A stretch of 64,000 bases of DNA from Streptomyces antibioticus (GCF_002019855.1 NZ_CM007717.1:6581750-6645749); one strand, 5' to 3'; numbered from the stretch's first letter, positions 8,511 to 17,470 are shown. Notes: generated by a model from the letters alone, not told the origin. A program made the numbers and translations.

Positions 8511-9071
8511 ATGGAACAGACCGCGTTGCGTCCCAAGCCCCTGCCCGGCCAGGAGCCCGGCGACGACCCCGACCCGGGCGCCCGGACCCCGCGCCCGCAC
8601 GCCGCCCGCCGCAGGCACCGGCGGCTCGCGACCCTGCTGACCGGGCTGCTCGTCGGCACGGTCCTCGTCCTGACCGGTGTCGGACTCGGCACCGTCGGGG
8701 CGACCGTGATCGGCATGAGCAGGCTCGCGGAACTCCAGCGGGCGTCCGTGTCCACGGCGCCGCCACGCCCGTCCGCCTCTCCCGTCCCCGCCGAGGCGCC
8801 CGCCGCCCGGGCCACCCTCGGTGTGGAGGTCATGGACGCGGACCGGGAGGGCGCCCGGATCGTCGCCGTCGACGTCCCCGGGCCGGGCTACCGGGCCGGT
8901 CTGGTGCGCGGCGACGTCCTGCTGAACTTCGGCGAGACCCGGATCGACTCGGCCGCCGACCTGCTGCGGGCGGTGCGGGCGGCGGGACCCGGCGAGGAGG
9001 TCGAGCTGACCGTTCGTCATGAAAGCGGCGCATACCAGCAGTTGAGCGTCGTGCCCGGCGTTGTCGCCTGA
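8511..9071 (+). CDS. Single-pass membrane protein with extracytoplasmic PDZ domain
   Basis: The 186-residue protein has a cytosolic Arg/His-rich N terminus (1-43), one transmembrane helix (about 44-68), a Pro/Ser/Ala linker, then a PDZ domain (about 98-183) with the AGLVRGDVLLNF core typical of HtrA/DegP-type PDZ modules. No protease domain is present, so it is likely an adaptor or a peptide-binding partner of a separate protease. The start at 8511 follows ggagg with 7-nt spacing. It stands alone between the oxidase terminator and an aminopeptidase gene on the same strand. The partner is unknown. Confidence 0.8.
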   Translation: MEQTALRPKPLPGQEPGDDPDPGARTPRPHAARRRHRRLATLLTGLLVGTVLVLTGVGLGTVGATVIGMSRLAELQRASVSTAPPRPSASPVPAEAPAARATLGVEVMDADREGARIVAVDVPGPGYRAGLVRGDVLLNFGETRIDSAADLLRAVRAAGPGEEVELTVRHESGAYQQLSVVPGVVA

Positions 9072-9225
9072 AAGCCGTCCACCGGGACGAATGTCCGTCG
9101 GACGGCAGCCCGACCCGCTCTTCGTGCCCGTCACGGGGCGAAAACCCGTGCGACCGGCTCGCGCGGCTCCCGCAGTGCGGGCAGGATGCTGCCCGTAGTC
9201 ACCACGTCCGTCCAGGGAGGCCCGG

Positions 9226-10353
9226 ATGACCGGCACCGCACGTGCGCCCTTCGCCGCCGAGGACTACCGGGCCCGTATGGAGCGGGCCGCCGGCCAGGCC
9301 GCCGACGCGGGCCTCGCCGGGCTCCTGGTGGCGCCGGGCCCCGACCTCGTCTGGCTCACCGGCTACGCGCCCACCGCGGCCACCGAACGGCTCACCCTGC
9401 TCGTCCTGGTCCCCGGCGCCGACCCCGTCCTCGTCGTGCCGACCCTGGAGGCCCCCGACGCCGCCAAGGCGGCCGGCGCCCCCGCGCTCACCCTGCGTGA
9501 CTGGACCGACGGCAAGGACCCCTACGCCGCCACCGCCGGCCTCCTCGACACGTCCGGCCGGTTCGGCATCAGCGACAACGCCTGGGCGATGCACCTGCTG
9601 GGCCTCCAGCGGACGCTGCCCGCCACCTCGTACACCTCCCTCACCGACGCGCTGCCCATGCTGCGGGCCGTCAAGGACAGCGCGGAGCTGGAGCTGATGG
9701 CGGCCGCCGCCGAGGCCGCCGACCGGGCCTTCGAGGAGATCAGGAAGGTGCGCTTCAGCGGCCGCCACGAGACCGAGGTCGGCGCCGAACTCGCCGATCT
9801 GCTCCGCCGGTTCGGGCACTCCCAGGTCGACTTCACCATCGTCGCCTCCGGACCCAACGGCGCCAACCCGCACCACGAGGTCGGCGAACGGGTCATCGAG
9901 GAGGGCGACATGGTCGTCCTGGACTTCGGCGGCCTCAAGGACGGCTACGGCTCCGACACCTCCCGCACCGTCCACGTCGGCGAACCCACCGACGAGGAAC
10001 GCCGCGTGCACGACCTCGTCCGCGAGGCCCAGGAGGCCGGATTCCGCGCCGTGCGCCCCGGGGTCGCCTGCCAGGAGGTCGACCGGGCCGCCCGCGCGGT
10101 CATCACCGACGCCGGGTACGGCGAGTACTTCATCCACCGCACCGGCCACGGCATCGGCGTCACGACCCACGAGCCGCCCTACATGATCGAGGGCGAGGAG
10201 CGGCCGCTCGTGCCCGGCATGTGCTTCTCCGTGGAGCCCGGCGTGTATCTGCCCGGCCGGTTCGGGGTGCGCATCGAGGACATCGTCACCGTCACCGAGG
10301 ACGGCGGCCGCCGTCTCAACCACACCACCCGCGACCTGGTCCTCGTGGACTGA
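9226..10353 (+). CDS. M24B Xaa-Pro aminopeptidase/dipeptidase
   Basis: The 375-residue protein has an N-terminal creatinase-like domain (about 1-145) and a pita-bread M24 catalytic domain (about 155-372). The five dinuclear-metal ligands are visible: Asp in VVLDFGG, Asp in GSDTSR, His in RTGHGIG, Glu in SVEPG and Glu in RIED. The enzyme removes N-terminal residues preceding proline or splits Xaa-Pro dipeptides in the cytosol. The ATG at 9226 follows agggagg with 5-nt spacing. It is followed 60 bp later by an APH-fold gene on the same strand and may be co-transcribed. PepP versus PepQ specificity cannot be told from sequence alone. Confidence 0.92.
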   Translation: MTGTARAPFAAEDYRARMERAAGQAADAGLAGLLVAPGPDLVWLTGYAPTAATERLTLLVLVPGADPVLVVPTLEAPDAAKAAGAPALTLRDWTDGKDPYAATAGLLDTSGRFGISDNAWAMHLLGLQRTLPATSYTSLTDALPMLRAVKDSAELELMAAAAEAADRAFEEIRKVRFSGRHETEVGAELADLLRRFGHSQVDFTIVASGPNGANPHHEVGERVIEEGDMVVLDFGGLKDGYGSDTSRTVHVGEPTDEERRVHDLVREAQEAGFRAVRPGVACQEVDRAARAVITDAGYGEYFIHRTGHGIGVTTHEPPYMIEGEERPLVPGMCFSVEPGVYLPGRFGVRIEDIVTVTEDGGRRLNHTTRDLVLVD

Positions 10354-10413
10354 CCCCCACGCCCCCAGGAGCCCGGAACTGACGGAACCCACCCGAACGG
10401 CAGCGGCGCGACC

Positions 10414-11394
10414 ATGACCCAGGCACCGGTACCCACCGCGGACACCGTCCGCGGGCTGGTCCGCGCGCTCGTCGAGGAGAGCGGCAGCGGCGGTCCGGGC
10501 CCCGAGGTGCGCCCGGTCCGCGCGGAGGACCCCGCCTTCACCTGGTGGGTCGGCCCCCGGCACGTCCTGCGGCTCGCCCCCGACCGGGACGCCTCCGCGC
10601 GGCAGCGCCGCGAACTGCGGCTGCGCGACCTCGTCCGGCCGCACGTCCCCGTCGCCCTGCCGACCGGACTCGCCCAGGGCGAGTGGTCCCCGGGCCTGGC
10701 CTACACCCTCGACACCAAGCTGCCCGGCGGCACGGCCGAGGAGCACGACGTGTCCGCCGTCGGCGAGGCCGACCTCGCCGGGCTGCTCGGCGGACTGCGC
10801 GAGGTGCAGCCCCGGCAGGCCGAGGCGCTCGGCGTGCCGCGCGCCGCCCCGCGCTCCCTGGAGGCGCTGCGCCGGATGGCCGTCGCCGCCGCCCGCCGTC
10901 TCGCCCGCGCCGACGAGTTCGACGCCGGCCTGCTGAACCAGCTCACCCCGCCCGGCGCGGCCCAGCTCGCCGCCCGGCCGGCCCCGTCCGTCCTCGTCCA
11001 CCACCGGCTGCGCGGCGAGCACCTGGTGGTCAGCGCCGACGGGCGGGTGCGCGGCGTCCTCGGCTGGACGGACGCGGTCCTCGGCGACCCCGCCGAGGAC
11101 ATCGCCGGACTCGCCCTCGCGGTCGGCTCCGGCGCGGCCGTCCGCGCCGCCACCCTCGCCGGCTACGGCGCCCGCCCCTGCCTGCGGGGCCTCTGGCTGG
11201 CCCGCTGCGACACCGTCGTCCGCCTCGCCGAACGCCTGGAGGGCCACGGCGCCGACGACCCCCTGCCGCTGCTGCGGAACCGGCTGCGGCGGGCGTGGGA
11301 GGCGATCCTGCTGGAGCGGGTGACCGAGTTCCGGGAGGGCGGAGAGGACGGAGAGGACGGGGGCGAGGGAGACCCGGCGGGGGACGCCGTATAG
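10414..11394 (+). CDS. APH-fold protein lacking catalytic residues (pseudokinase candidate)
   Basis: The 326-residue protein aligns in outline with aminoglycoside/macrolide phosphotransferase-family kinases: an N-lobe with TWWVGPRHVLRLAP, then the loop VHHRLRGEHLVV followed by GVLGWTDAVLGDPAEDIAGL. Active relatives read HGD in the first motif and IDW in the second. Here the catalytic Asp is replaced (HHR) and the metal-binding Asp is Gly (LGW). The rest of the fold, including GDPAEDIA, is kept, so the gene is not decaying randomly. The C terminus is an acidic Gly/Glu/Asp tail. It is probably co-transcribed with the aminopeptidase upstream and converges on treZ. A binding rather than phosphorylating role is inferred. 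Confidence 0.75.
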   Translation: MTQAPVPTADTVRGLVRALVEESGSGGPGPEVRPVRAEDPAFTWWVGPRHVLRLAPDRDASARQRRELRLRDLVRPHVPVALPTGLAQGEWSPGLAYTLDTKLPGGTAEEHDVSAVGEADLAGLLGGLREVQPRQAEALGVPRAAPRSLEALRRMAVAAARRLARADEFDAGLLNQLTPPGAAQLAARPAPSVLVHHRLRGEHLVVSADGRVRGVLGWTDAVLGDPAEDIAGLALAVGSGAAVRAATLAGYGARPCLRGLWLARCDTVVRLAERLEGHGADDPLPLLRNRLRRAWEAILLERVTEFREGGEDGEDGGEGDPAGDAV

Positions 11395-11443
11395 CCGTAT
11401 CGCCGTACAGCCGTATCGCGGGCGCTTGCCCCTGCCTCTGCCC

Positions 11444-13189
11444 CTACTCCTGCTCCAGCACCACGCACGACTCCGCCGGCACCCGCAGCAGCCCGTCCTC
11501 GCCCGGCCCCCGCACCGGCTCCCACGCGGCCAGGATCCGGGCCGGGCGGGTGCCGAGGGGGATCTCCGCGGTCTCCTTGCCGAGGTTCACCGCGACCCGG
11601 ACGTCCCCGCGCCGGAACGCCAGCCAGCCGGCCTCGGCGTCATGGGCGACCTTGATGTCGGTGAGGTCGGGGTCCGTGAGGTCCGGGTGCGCGTGCCGCA
11701 GCGCGATCAGCTCCCGGTACCAGGCCAGCACCCGCGCGTGCGGCGCGCGCTCCGGCTCGGACCAGTCCAGGCAGGAGCGGTCGCGGGTCGCCGGGTCCTG
11801 CGGGTCGGGCACCTCGTCCTCGGCCCAGCCGTGCTCCGCGAACTCCCGCCGCCTGCCCCGCCGTACGGCCTCCGCCAGCTCGGGGTCGGGGTGGTCCGTG
11901 AAGTACTGCCAGGGGGTGCCGGCCGCCCACTCCTCGCCCATGAACAGCATCGGTGTGAACGGCGCGGTCAGTGTCAGGGCCGCCGCGCAGGCCAGCAGGC
12001 CGGGGGAGAGGGCCGCCGACAGCCGGTCGCCCTGGGCGCGGTTGCCGATCTGGTCGTGGGTCTGGCCGTAGCCGAGCAGCCGGTGTGCGGGGATCCGGGT
12101 CCGGTCCAGCGGGCGGCCGTGCCGGCGGCCCCGGAAGCCGGACCACCCGCCGTCGTGGAAGTAGCCGCCGGTCAGGGTCTTGGCGAGCGCGGTGAAGGGG
12201 GCGCGCGCGAAGTCGGCGTAGTAGCCCTGGGACTCGCCGGTGAGCGCGGTGTGCAGCGCGTGGTGGAAGTCGTCGTTCCACTGCGCGTGCAGGCCCAGCC
12301 CGCCGTCGCTGCGGGGCGTGACGAGCCGCGGGTCGTTCAGATCGGACTCGGCGATCAGGAACAGCGGCCGGTCGCTCTCGGCGGCGAGCGCGTCCACGGC
12401 CGCCGACAGCTCCTCCAGGAACGGGTACGCGCGCGTGTCCGCCAGCGCGTGCACGGCGTCGAGGCGCAGCCCGTCGAGCCGGTAGTCCCGCAGCCACGCC
12501 AGCGCGCTGCCCAGCAGGAACGCCCGCACCTCGTCCGAGCCCGGGGCGTCCAGGTTGACGGCCGCGCCCCACGGGGTGTGGTGGCGGTCGGTGAAGTACG
12601 GCCCGAACTCCGGCAGATAGTTCCCGGACGGCCCGAGATGGTTGTGGACGACGTCCAGGACGACACCCAGGCCGAGTTCGTGCGCCCGGTCCACGAACCG
12701 CTTCAGCGCCTCGGGCCCGCCGTACGGTTCGTGCACCGCCCACAGCGCGACCCCGTCGTACCCCCAGCCGTGCCGGCCGGGGAACGGGCACAGCGGCATC
12801 AGCTCGACATGGGTGACGCCCAGCGCCGCGAGATGCCCGAGCCGCTCGGCGGCCGCGTCCAGGGTGCCCTCGGGGGTGTAGGTGCCCACGTGCAGCTCGT
12901 AGAGGACCGCCCCGGGCAGCGCGCGGCCGGGCCACGGGACCCGCCAGTCGTACCGGCCGTGGTCGACGACCGCGCTCGGCCCGTCCGGGCCGTCCGGCTG
13001 GCGGCGCGAGCGCGGATCGGGGCGCACCGGGCCGTCGTCGAGCGCGAACCCGTACCGCGAGCCGTCCTGCGCGCTCGCCTCGCCGGTCCACCAGCCGGCC
13101 CGCTCGGGATCGCGCTCCAGCGCGCTCGCGACGCCGTCGCACTGGAGCGTCACACGATCGGCCTGCGGTGCCCACACCTCGAACTGCAC
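11444..13189 (-). CDS. treZ: Malto-oligosyltrehalose trehalohydrolase
   Basis: The 581-residue GH13 enzyme releases trehalose from the malto-oligosyltrehalose made by TreY. An N-terminal beta-sandwich (VQFEVWAPQA) precedes the catalytic barrel with regions VVLDVVHNHLG, LDGLRLDAVHA (nucleophile Asp), FLIAESD (acid Glu) and QTHDQIGNR. The GTG at 13189 is preferred to the ATG further upstream because aagggga sits 7 nt before it and the protein then starts exactly where the family does. treY and glgX lie 4-9 kb away on the same strand, separated by an FHA gene and two carboxypeptidase genes, so the trehalose genes are scattered rather than a tight operon here. Confidence 0.95.
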   Translation of the reverse strand: MQFEVWAPQADRVTLQCDGVASALERDPERAGWWTGEASAQDGSRYGFALDDGPVRPDPRSRRQPDGPDGPSAVVDHGRYDWRVPWPGRALPGAVLYELHVGTYTPEGTLDAAAERLGHLAALGVTHVELMPLCPFPGRHGWGYDGVALWAVHEPYGGPEALKRFVDRAHELGLGVVLDVVHNHLGPSGNYLPEFGPYFTDRHHTPWGAAVNLDAPGSDEVRAFLLGSALAWLRDYRLDGLRLDAVHALADTRAYPFLEELSAAVDALAAESDRPLFLIAESDLNDPRLVTPRSDGGLGLHAQWNDDFHHALHTALTGESQGYYADFARAPFTALAKTLTGGYFHDGGWSGFRGRRHGRPLDRTRIPAHRLLGYGQTHDQIGNRAQGDRLSAALSPGLLACAAALTLTAPFTPMLFMGEEWAAGTPWQYFTDHPDPELAEAVRRGRRREFAEHGWAEDEVPDPQDPATRDRSCLDWSEPERAPHARVLAWYRELIALRHAHPDLTDPDLTDIKVAHDAEAGWLAFRRGDVRVAVNLGKETAEIPLGTRPARILAAWEPVRGPGEDGLLRVPAESCVVLEQE

Positions 13190-13361
13190 GGACGGTTCCC
13201 CTTCGTCTGCTGAGCGTGATGGCGTGCGTCCATCGTGCTGCACCGGGGATCGATCCGCTTTTGAAACACCCCCATTGCGCAGGGTGTCGTCGGCCACGCG
13301 CGCGTGCGGGCGTTCACTCGTTTTCTGGACACCCGGGGTTCACTGACCGACAATCACGAGC

Positions 13362-13913
13362 GTGACGTCGTCTTTCGAGTTCAACGCGTATCCCGCCCGG
13401 CTGTCGGACGTGGAGCGCGACAAGGCGCTGAAGGTGCTGCGTGACGGCGTCGCCATGGGCCGCCTGTCGCACGACACCTTCATCCGGCGCATGGAGCTGG
13501 CCCTCGCCGCCCGCCGCTCCGAGGAACTCGCGGCGCTCACCGCCGACCTGCCCAAGGAGAGCCGCCTGTCCCGGGTGATCTTCGGCAGCGTGGAGGCGGT
13601 GTCCGGGTTCACCGTACGGCTGCGGCGGGCCTGGCAGGCCGAGCGGCTGCCCAAGCTGCTGCTGCCGCACCCCGGCACCGAACACGCCCTGCGCATCGGC
13701 CGCGACCCGGCGAGCGGGCTGCGGCTGACCCACGAGAGCGTCTCGCGGGTGCACGCCGAACTCAGCCGCCAGGGCGGCATGTGGGTGCTGCGCGACCTCG
13801 GCTCCACCAACGGCACGACCGTCAACGGCCGCCGGGTCATCGGCGCCGCCGTGGTCCGCGAAGGGGACATGGTCGCCTTCGGACGGATCGCGTTCCGGCT
13901 CTCGGTGAACTGA
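13362..13913 (+). CDS. DUF1707 plus FHA-domain protein
   Basis: The 183-residue protein has an N-terminal DUF1707/SHOCT-like module (about 8-62: RLSDVERDKALKVL... LSHDTFIRRME) and a C-terminal FHA domain (about 105-182) with the phosphothreonine-binding signatures IGRDP, SVSRVHAEL and GSTNGTTVNG intact. FHA domains bind phosphothreonine made by Ser/Thr kinases, so a role in kinase signalling is expected, but no kinase is nearby. The GTG at 13362 is used; gacaat lies 7 nt before it and could be a -10 box of a leaderless message. It is divergent from treZ, sharing a 172-bp promoter region. Confidence 0.9.
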   Translation: MTSSFEFNAYPARLSDVERDKALKVLRDGVAMGRLSHDTFIRRMELALAARRSEELAALTADLPKESRLSRVIFGSVEAVSGFTVRLRRAWQAERLPKLLLPHPGTEHALRIGRDPASGLRLTHESVSRVHAELSRQGGMWVLRDLGSTNGTTVNGRRVIGAAVVREGDMVAFGRIAFRLSVN

Positions 13914-14021
13914 CCGGGACAGACCCCCACATCGGCCCCGCGAGGCCCAAGTCCCGCCGCCCGGGGCGGTGTTGACGAACCCCTGGCCGATGACTCACTG
14001 TGCGTATGCCGGACACGCCCG

Positions 14022-15404
14022 GTGAACCGACGGCGCCGCCCCGTGGAGGTGTGCCCCCTGCCGCCCCTCCCGCGCTACCCGACCGTGGACGAACTCGCGG
14101 CCCGCGCCGCCCTCCTGGCCGGCCGCCGCTCCCGGGACGCCCGGCTCCGCCGCGTCGGCGTCTCCCGCGCGGGCACCCCCCTGTGGCTGCTCTCCCTCGG
14201 CCGGGGCTCCCGGCAGGCCCTCGTCGTCGCCGGACCGCACGCCAACGAGCCGGTCGGCGGCGCCACCGTCCTGCGCCTCGCCGAACGCGTCCTGGCCGAC
14301 CCGCGGCTCACCGAGGGCGCCGACGCCACCTGGAACCTGCTGCTCTGCCTCGACCCCGACGGCCTGCGCCGCAACGAGGGCTGGCTGACCGGCCCCTACA
14401 GCCTCGGCCGCTACTTCCGGAACTTCTTCCGGCCCGGCTTCCACGAACAGCCCGAGTGGCTGCCCGACGGGGCGGCCGCCGCCGCGCTCCCGGAGACCCG
14501 GGCCCTGCTCCGCCTCCAGGACGAGCTGAAACCGTTCTTCCAGTGCTCGCTGCACGGCGTCGACGTCGGCGGCGGCTTCGTGGAACTCACCCGCGACCTG
14601 CCCGGCCTCGACCGCCGGATGGCACACGCCGCCGCCCGCCTCGGCATCCCCCGCGAACTCGGCCCCTACGACACCCTGTACTGGCCCCGGCTGGGCCCGG
14701 CCGTCTACCGGATCCCCCGGCCCCGCCCGCGCGGCCTGGCCGCCGCCATCACCGAGGCCGCCGTCGAGTCGACCTGGTGCCACCCGCTCCGGTACGGCAC
14801 GGTCACCGCCGTCGTGGAGGCGCCCATGTGGGGCGTGCCCGGCGTCCAGGACGGCGCCCCGCCCGCCGACCCCGGCGCGGCGCTGCACGCCGTCAGCACC
14901 ACCCTGCGCCACGACGCGCGCGTGCTGGAGCACCTCCTCGCGCGCGTGCGGCCCCATCTCGGCGGCACGCCCGACGTGGCGCGGCTGCTCGCCCCCGTGG
15001 ACGACTACCTCCTGGTCTGCCCCGGCCTGGCCGACGCCTGGGACCCGGCCACCACCGACCCCGCCCGCCCGCTGCCGCCGCTCACCAACGCCCATCTGAC
15101 CGCCCTGCGGATCGCGGGCCGCCGGATCGCCGTCCGCACCGCGGGCCTGCTGCACCAGCTCGTCACCCGCGCGGGCCGCGACCCGGCCGGCGCGCTGCCG
15201 GTGCTCGACCGGCTCATCGACGCCTGGTGCGCCGCCTACCGCGACGACAGCGGGGCACGCTGGATCCCCGTCGCCCGCCAGGCCGAGTACCAGGCGCGGG
15301 TGGTGCTCGCCGCGTTCGACCTCGCCGGACGGCACGCGCCGCGCGCACGAACGGGTGAGCCGCACTGGGGGACGCGGCCCGCCGTGCCGATGCACCGGGA
15401 ATGA
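14022..15404 (+). CDS. M14-family zinc carboxypeptidase, first paralogue
   Basis: The protein has about 460 residues. An M14 core (about 20-290) shows the zinc ligands in GPHANEP (HxxE) and the later His in CSLHG, and the probable catalytic Glu in VVEAPMWG; a helical C-terminal extension follows. No signal peptide is seen, so it looks cytosolic. The start is uncertain: GTG 14022 is the longest sensible choice, but GTG 14043 or 14049 nearer the conserved LPRYPTVDEL segment is possible. Its stop overlaps the ATG of the protease-inhibitor gene (ATGA at 15401-15404), implying coupled translation. A paralogue sits 0.8 kb away on the opposite strand. The substrate is unknown. Confidence 0.85.
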   Translation: MNRRRRPVEVCPLPPLPRYPTVDELAARAALLAGRRSRDARLRRVGVSRAGTPLWLLSLGRGSRQALVVAGPHANEPVGGATVLRLAERVLADPRLTEGADATWNLLLCLDPDGLRRNEGWLTGPYSLGRYFRNFFRPGFHEQPEWLPDGAAAAALPETRALLRLQDELKPFFQCSLHGVDVGGGFVELTRDLPGLDRRMAHAAARLGIPRELGPYDTLYWPRLGPAVYRIPRPRPRGLAAAITEAAVESTWCHPLRYGTVTAVVEAPMWGVPGVQDGAPPADPGAALHAVSTTLRHDARVLEHLLARVRPHLGGTPDVARLLAPVDDYLLVCPGLADAWDPATTDPARPLPPLTNAHLTALRIAGRRIAVRTAGLLHQLVTRAGRDPAGALPVLDRLIDAWCAAYRDDSGARWIPVARQAEYQARVVLAAFDLAGRHAPRARTGEPHWGTRPAVPMHRE

Positions 15405-15967
15405 CGCACTTCTTCCCCACCGCGCCCCGCCGGCGCGCCCTTCCCGCCGTCGCCACCGCCCTCCTTCTCGCCGCGGCCGCCGTCCCGGCCCACGCGGTCT
15501 CCGGTGACGCGCGCCCCGGCGACTGGCTCCGGCTCACCGTCACCCGGGGCACCGGACAGTCCGGCGAGACCCGGAGCGCCGTGCTGCTGTGCGCGCCGCC
15601 CCAGGGCCACTCCCGCGCCGCCGAGGCGTGCGGACAGCTCGCGGCGGCCGACGGCGACCCCGCCCGGCTCGCGCCGCGGCCCGGCGCCATCTGCGCGATG
15701 CTCTACGCCCCGGTCACGGCCCGCGCGAGCGGACGGTGGGGCGGACAGCCGGTCGAGTTCAGCCAGACCTACGGCAACGACTGCGAACTGGAGGCGCTGA
15801 CGGGCGCGGTGTTCGCCCTCGACAAGACCGACGCGGGGGACGGCACGGACCTGGCGGGCGGGGCGGACGCCGCGGGTGTCGCGGGCCTGGCGGACCTCGC
15901 CGGCCTCGTCGACCTGACGGACCTGGCCGACCTGACGGGGGCGGGGGCGGAGACGCCCGGGATGTGA
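15401..15967 (+). CDS. Secreted SSI-family (subtilisin inhibitor-like) protein with C-terminal extension
   Basis: The 188-residue protein has a signal peptide (about 1-32, ending AHA) and a Streptomyces subtilisin inhibitor domain (about 38-140) with four Cys for two disulfides: LLCAPP, EACGQL, AICAML and NDCELE. The reactive-site loop CAMLYAPV puts Met at P1, as in the classic inhibitor (CPMVYDPV), predicting inhibition of subtilisin-like proteases. Normal family members end near VFxF. This one continues for about 45 residues of Gly/Ala/Asp/Leu-rich sequence (DLAGLVDLTDLADLTG), which is unusual. Translation is coupled to the carboxypeptidase by a 4-bp overlap. Confidence 0.88.
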   Translation: MTHFFPTAPRRRALPAVATALLLAAAAVPAHAVSGDARPGDWLRLTVTRGTGQSGETRSAVLLCAPPQGHSRAAEACGQLAAADGDPARLAPRPGAICAMLYAPVTARASGRWGGQPVEFSQTYGNDCELEALTGAVFALDKTDAGDGTDLAGGADAAGVAGLADLAGLVDLTDLADLTGAGAETPGM

Positions 15968-16010
15968 CCGGGGGAGCGTGGGGCGGCGTGGGGCGGCGCG
16001 GCTTGGGTGG

Positions 16011-16225
16011 CTCACGCGCGTGTGCCCTCGTGCCGCTCCATCGCGCGCGTGTGCCCTTATGCCGCTACCTCACGCGCGTGTGCCCTACGCGGGACGGGGC
16101 GTGCACGGGCGCCCGACGGTCGGCAGCCCCCTCACGCGTGTGGGTGCCCTACGCCGGGCCCTCACGCGTGTGTGCCCAACGCCGGGCCCTCGCGCGCGTG
16201 CGCCCTACGCCGCCCCCTCGCGCGC
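16011..16225. repeat. Degenerate direct repeats around CACGCGCGTGTGCCCTACG
   Basis: About seven irregularly spaced copies of a unit near ctcacgcgcgtgtgccct followed by acgccgggcc fill the gap between the inhibitor and the minus-strand carboxypeptidase and run into that gene's last codons. Spacing varies from about 28 to 60 bp, so it is neither a CRISPR nor a strict tandem array. The core is itself palindromic (cacgcgcgtg). Confidence 0.65.
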
Positions 16226-17470
16226 GTGCAGCGCCGCCGCCACCACCGTCCGCGACTGGTGCTCCACCTGATGCTCCAGCGGCACCCAGCGGGCCCGGAA
16301 GCGGACGGCGAACGCGTCGCTCCATGTCTCGACGAGCTGTTCGAGACGCGGGGCCGCGTGGTCGTCGGTCTCCTGGAGGACCCGCCACAGCATCGCGGCC
16401 GCCCTGAGCGGCAGCCGGCGCGCGAAGGCGTCCACACTGCCGACGTACGCCATCGTGGTGTCCGCGGGCGGCACATGGATCCAGTCCGAGGCCAGCCCCG
16501 GCACCAGCTCCAGCGCCCACTTGGCGGCCCGCAGCAGCGGCCCCTCGTCGCCCTCCAGCCGTGGCAGCGCCTCGGTGAGCACCCGCTCCACCTCCCGCGC
16601 GTCCCGCTGGAGCCGCTCCGCGAGGCGCCGGATCGCCGCGGCCGGCGCGGGATGCGGCGCCGGGTCGTCCACCAGGTCGCTCGCCCACATCGGCACCTCC
16701 ACGACCGCCGTGAGACCGCCGTAGCGGTGGGCGTGGTACCAGGTGCTGTGCCGGGCGTCGTCCGGCATGCTCGGGTAGGCCGCGTCCGCGCCGGGGTCCG
16801 GCATCACGTGCACGCCGGGGCCGGACGCCGGCCAGCCCGCCGCGTCCGAGGCGCCCGTCTCCACCGGGATGTGGAGCTGCGCCGCCGACTTGGCGAACGG
16901 CTCCGCGAGCCCCGGGATGTCCCGCGTCAACTGCACCCAGCTCCCGCCCAGATCGGTGCCGTGCAGCGTCACCTGGAGGTAGGGGCGCAGCTCGTCGATG
17001 ACCCGGGTCAGCGCCCGGGTCTCGGGCGGCAGCCGGTCCGGCGGCAGCACGGCGGGCGACCACTCCGGCTGCTCGGGTCCCGCGGGCCTGAAGAAGCCGA
17101 GGTGGTACTCCAGCAGACTGCGCGGCGCCGGAGTGATGTGCAGGCTCGCCCCGTCGGGGTCCGCGCACAGCAGGAAGTGCCAGGACGTCCCGGTGCGCAA
17201 CTCGCGTTCGTGCAGGACCCGTTCGGCCAGGGCCAGCAGGGTCGGGCCACCGGTCGGCTCGTTGGCGTGGGCCCCCGCGACGACGAGGACGGCGCGCCGG
17301 GCGTGCCCCACCGACAGCAGGTGCAGCGGGCGGCCCGCGCGGGAGAGACCCACCTGCCGCAGCACACACAGGCCGGGGTACTGGGCGGTCAGCGCCCGGG
17401 CGGCGCTGGTCAGTTCGGTCACCGTCGGGTAACGCAGCACCGGCAGGAGACTCACCCCCGTTATGTCCAC
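16205..17470 (-). CDS. M14-family zinc carboxypeptidase, second paralogue
   Basis: The 421-residue protein is clearly related to the enzyme at 14022: shared starts LRYPTVTEL, VVAGAHANEP with HxxE zinc ligands, TLHGTDLGGSWVQLTRDIPG with the third ligand, and VVEVPMW with the catalytic Glu. No signal peptide is seen. The GTG at 17470 gives a start close to the conserved region; another GTG at 17455 is possible. It lies 175 bp downstream of treY on the same strand and could be read with it. The two paralogues are convergent, with the inhibitor gene and repeat block between them. Confidence 0.83.
   Translation of the reverse strand: MDITGVSLLPVLRYPTVTELTSAARALTAQYPGLCVLRQVGLSRAGRPLHLLSVGHARRAVLVVAGAHANEPTGGPTLLALAERVLHERELRTGTSWHFLLCADPDGASLHITPAPRSLLEYHLGFFRPAGPEQPEWSPAVLPPDRLPPETRALTRVIDELRPYLQVTLHGTDLGGSWVQLTRDIPGLAEPFAKSAAQLHIPVETGASDAAGWPASGPGVHVMPDPGADAAYPSMPDDARHSTWYHAHRYGGLTAVVEVPMWASDLVDDPAPHPAPAAAIRRLAERLQRDAREVERVLTEALPRLEGDEGPLLRAAKWALELVPGLASDWIHVPPADTTMAYVGSVDAFARRLPLRAAAMLWRVLQETDDHAAPRLEQLVETWSDAFAVRFRARWVPLEHQVEHQSRTVVAAALHAREGAA

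Noticed and set aside
6246..9236. A 996-codon minus-strand frame across the multicopper oxidase and PDZ genes
   Set aside because: It lies opposite the copper-motif-bearing oxidase; no recognisable family or start context.
16011..16225. Possible CRISPR array
   Set aside because: Units vary in length and sequence, spacers are not uniform, no cas genes are present, and part is inside a coding region.
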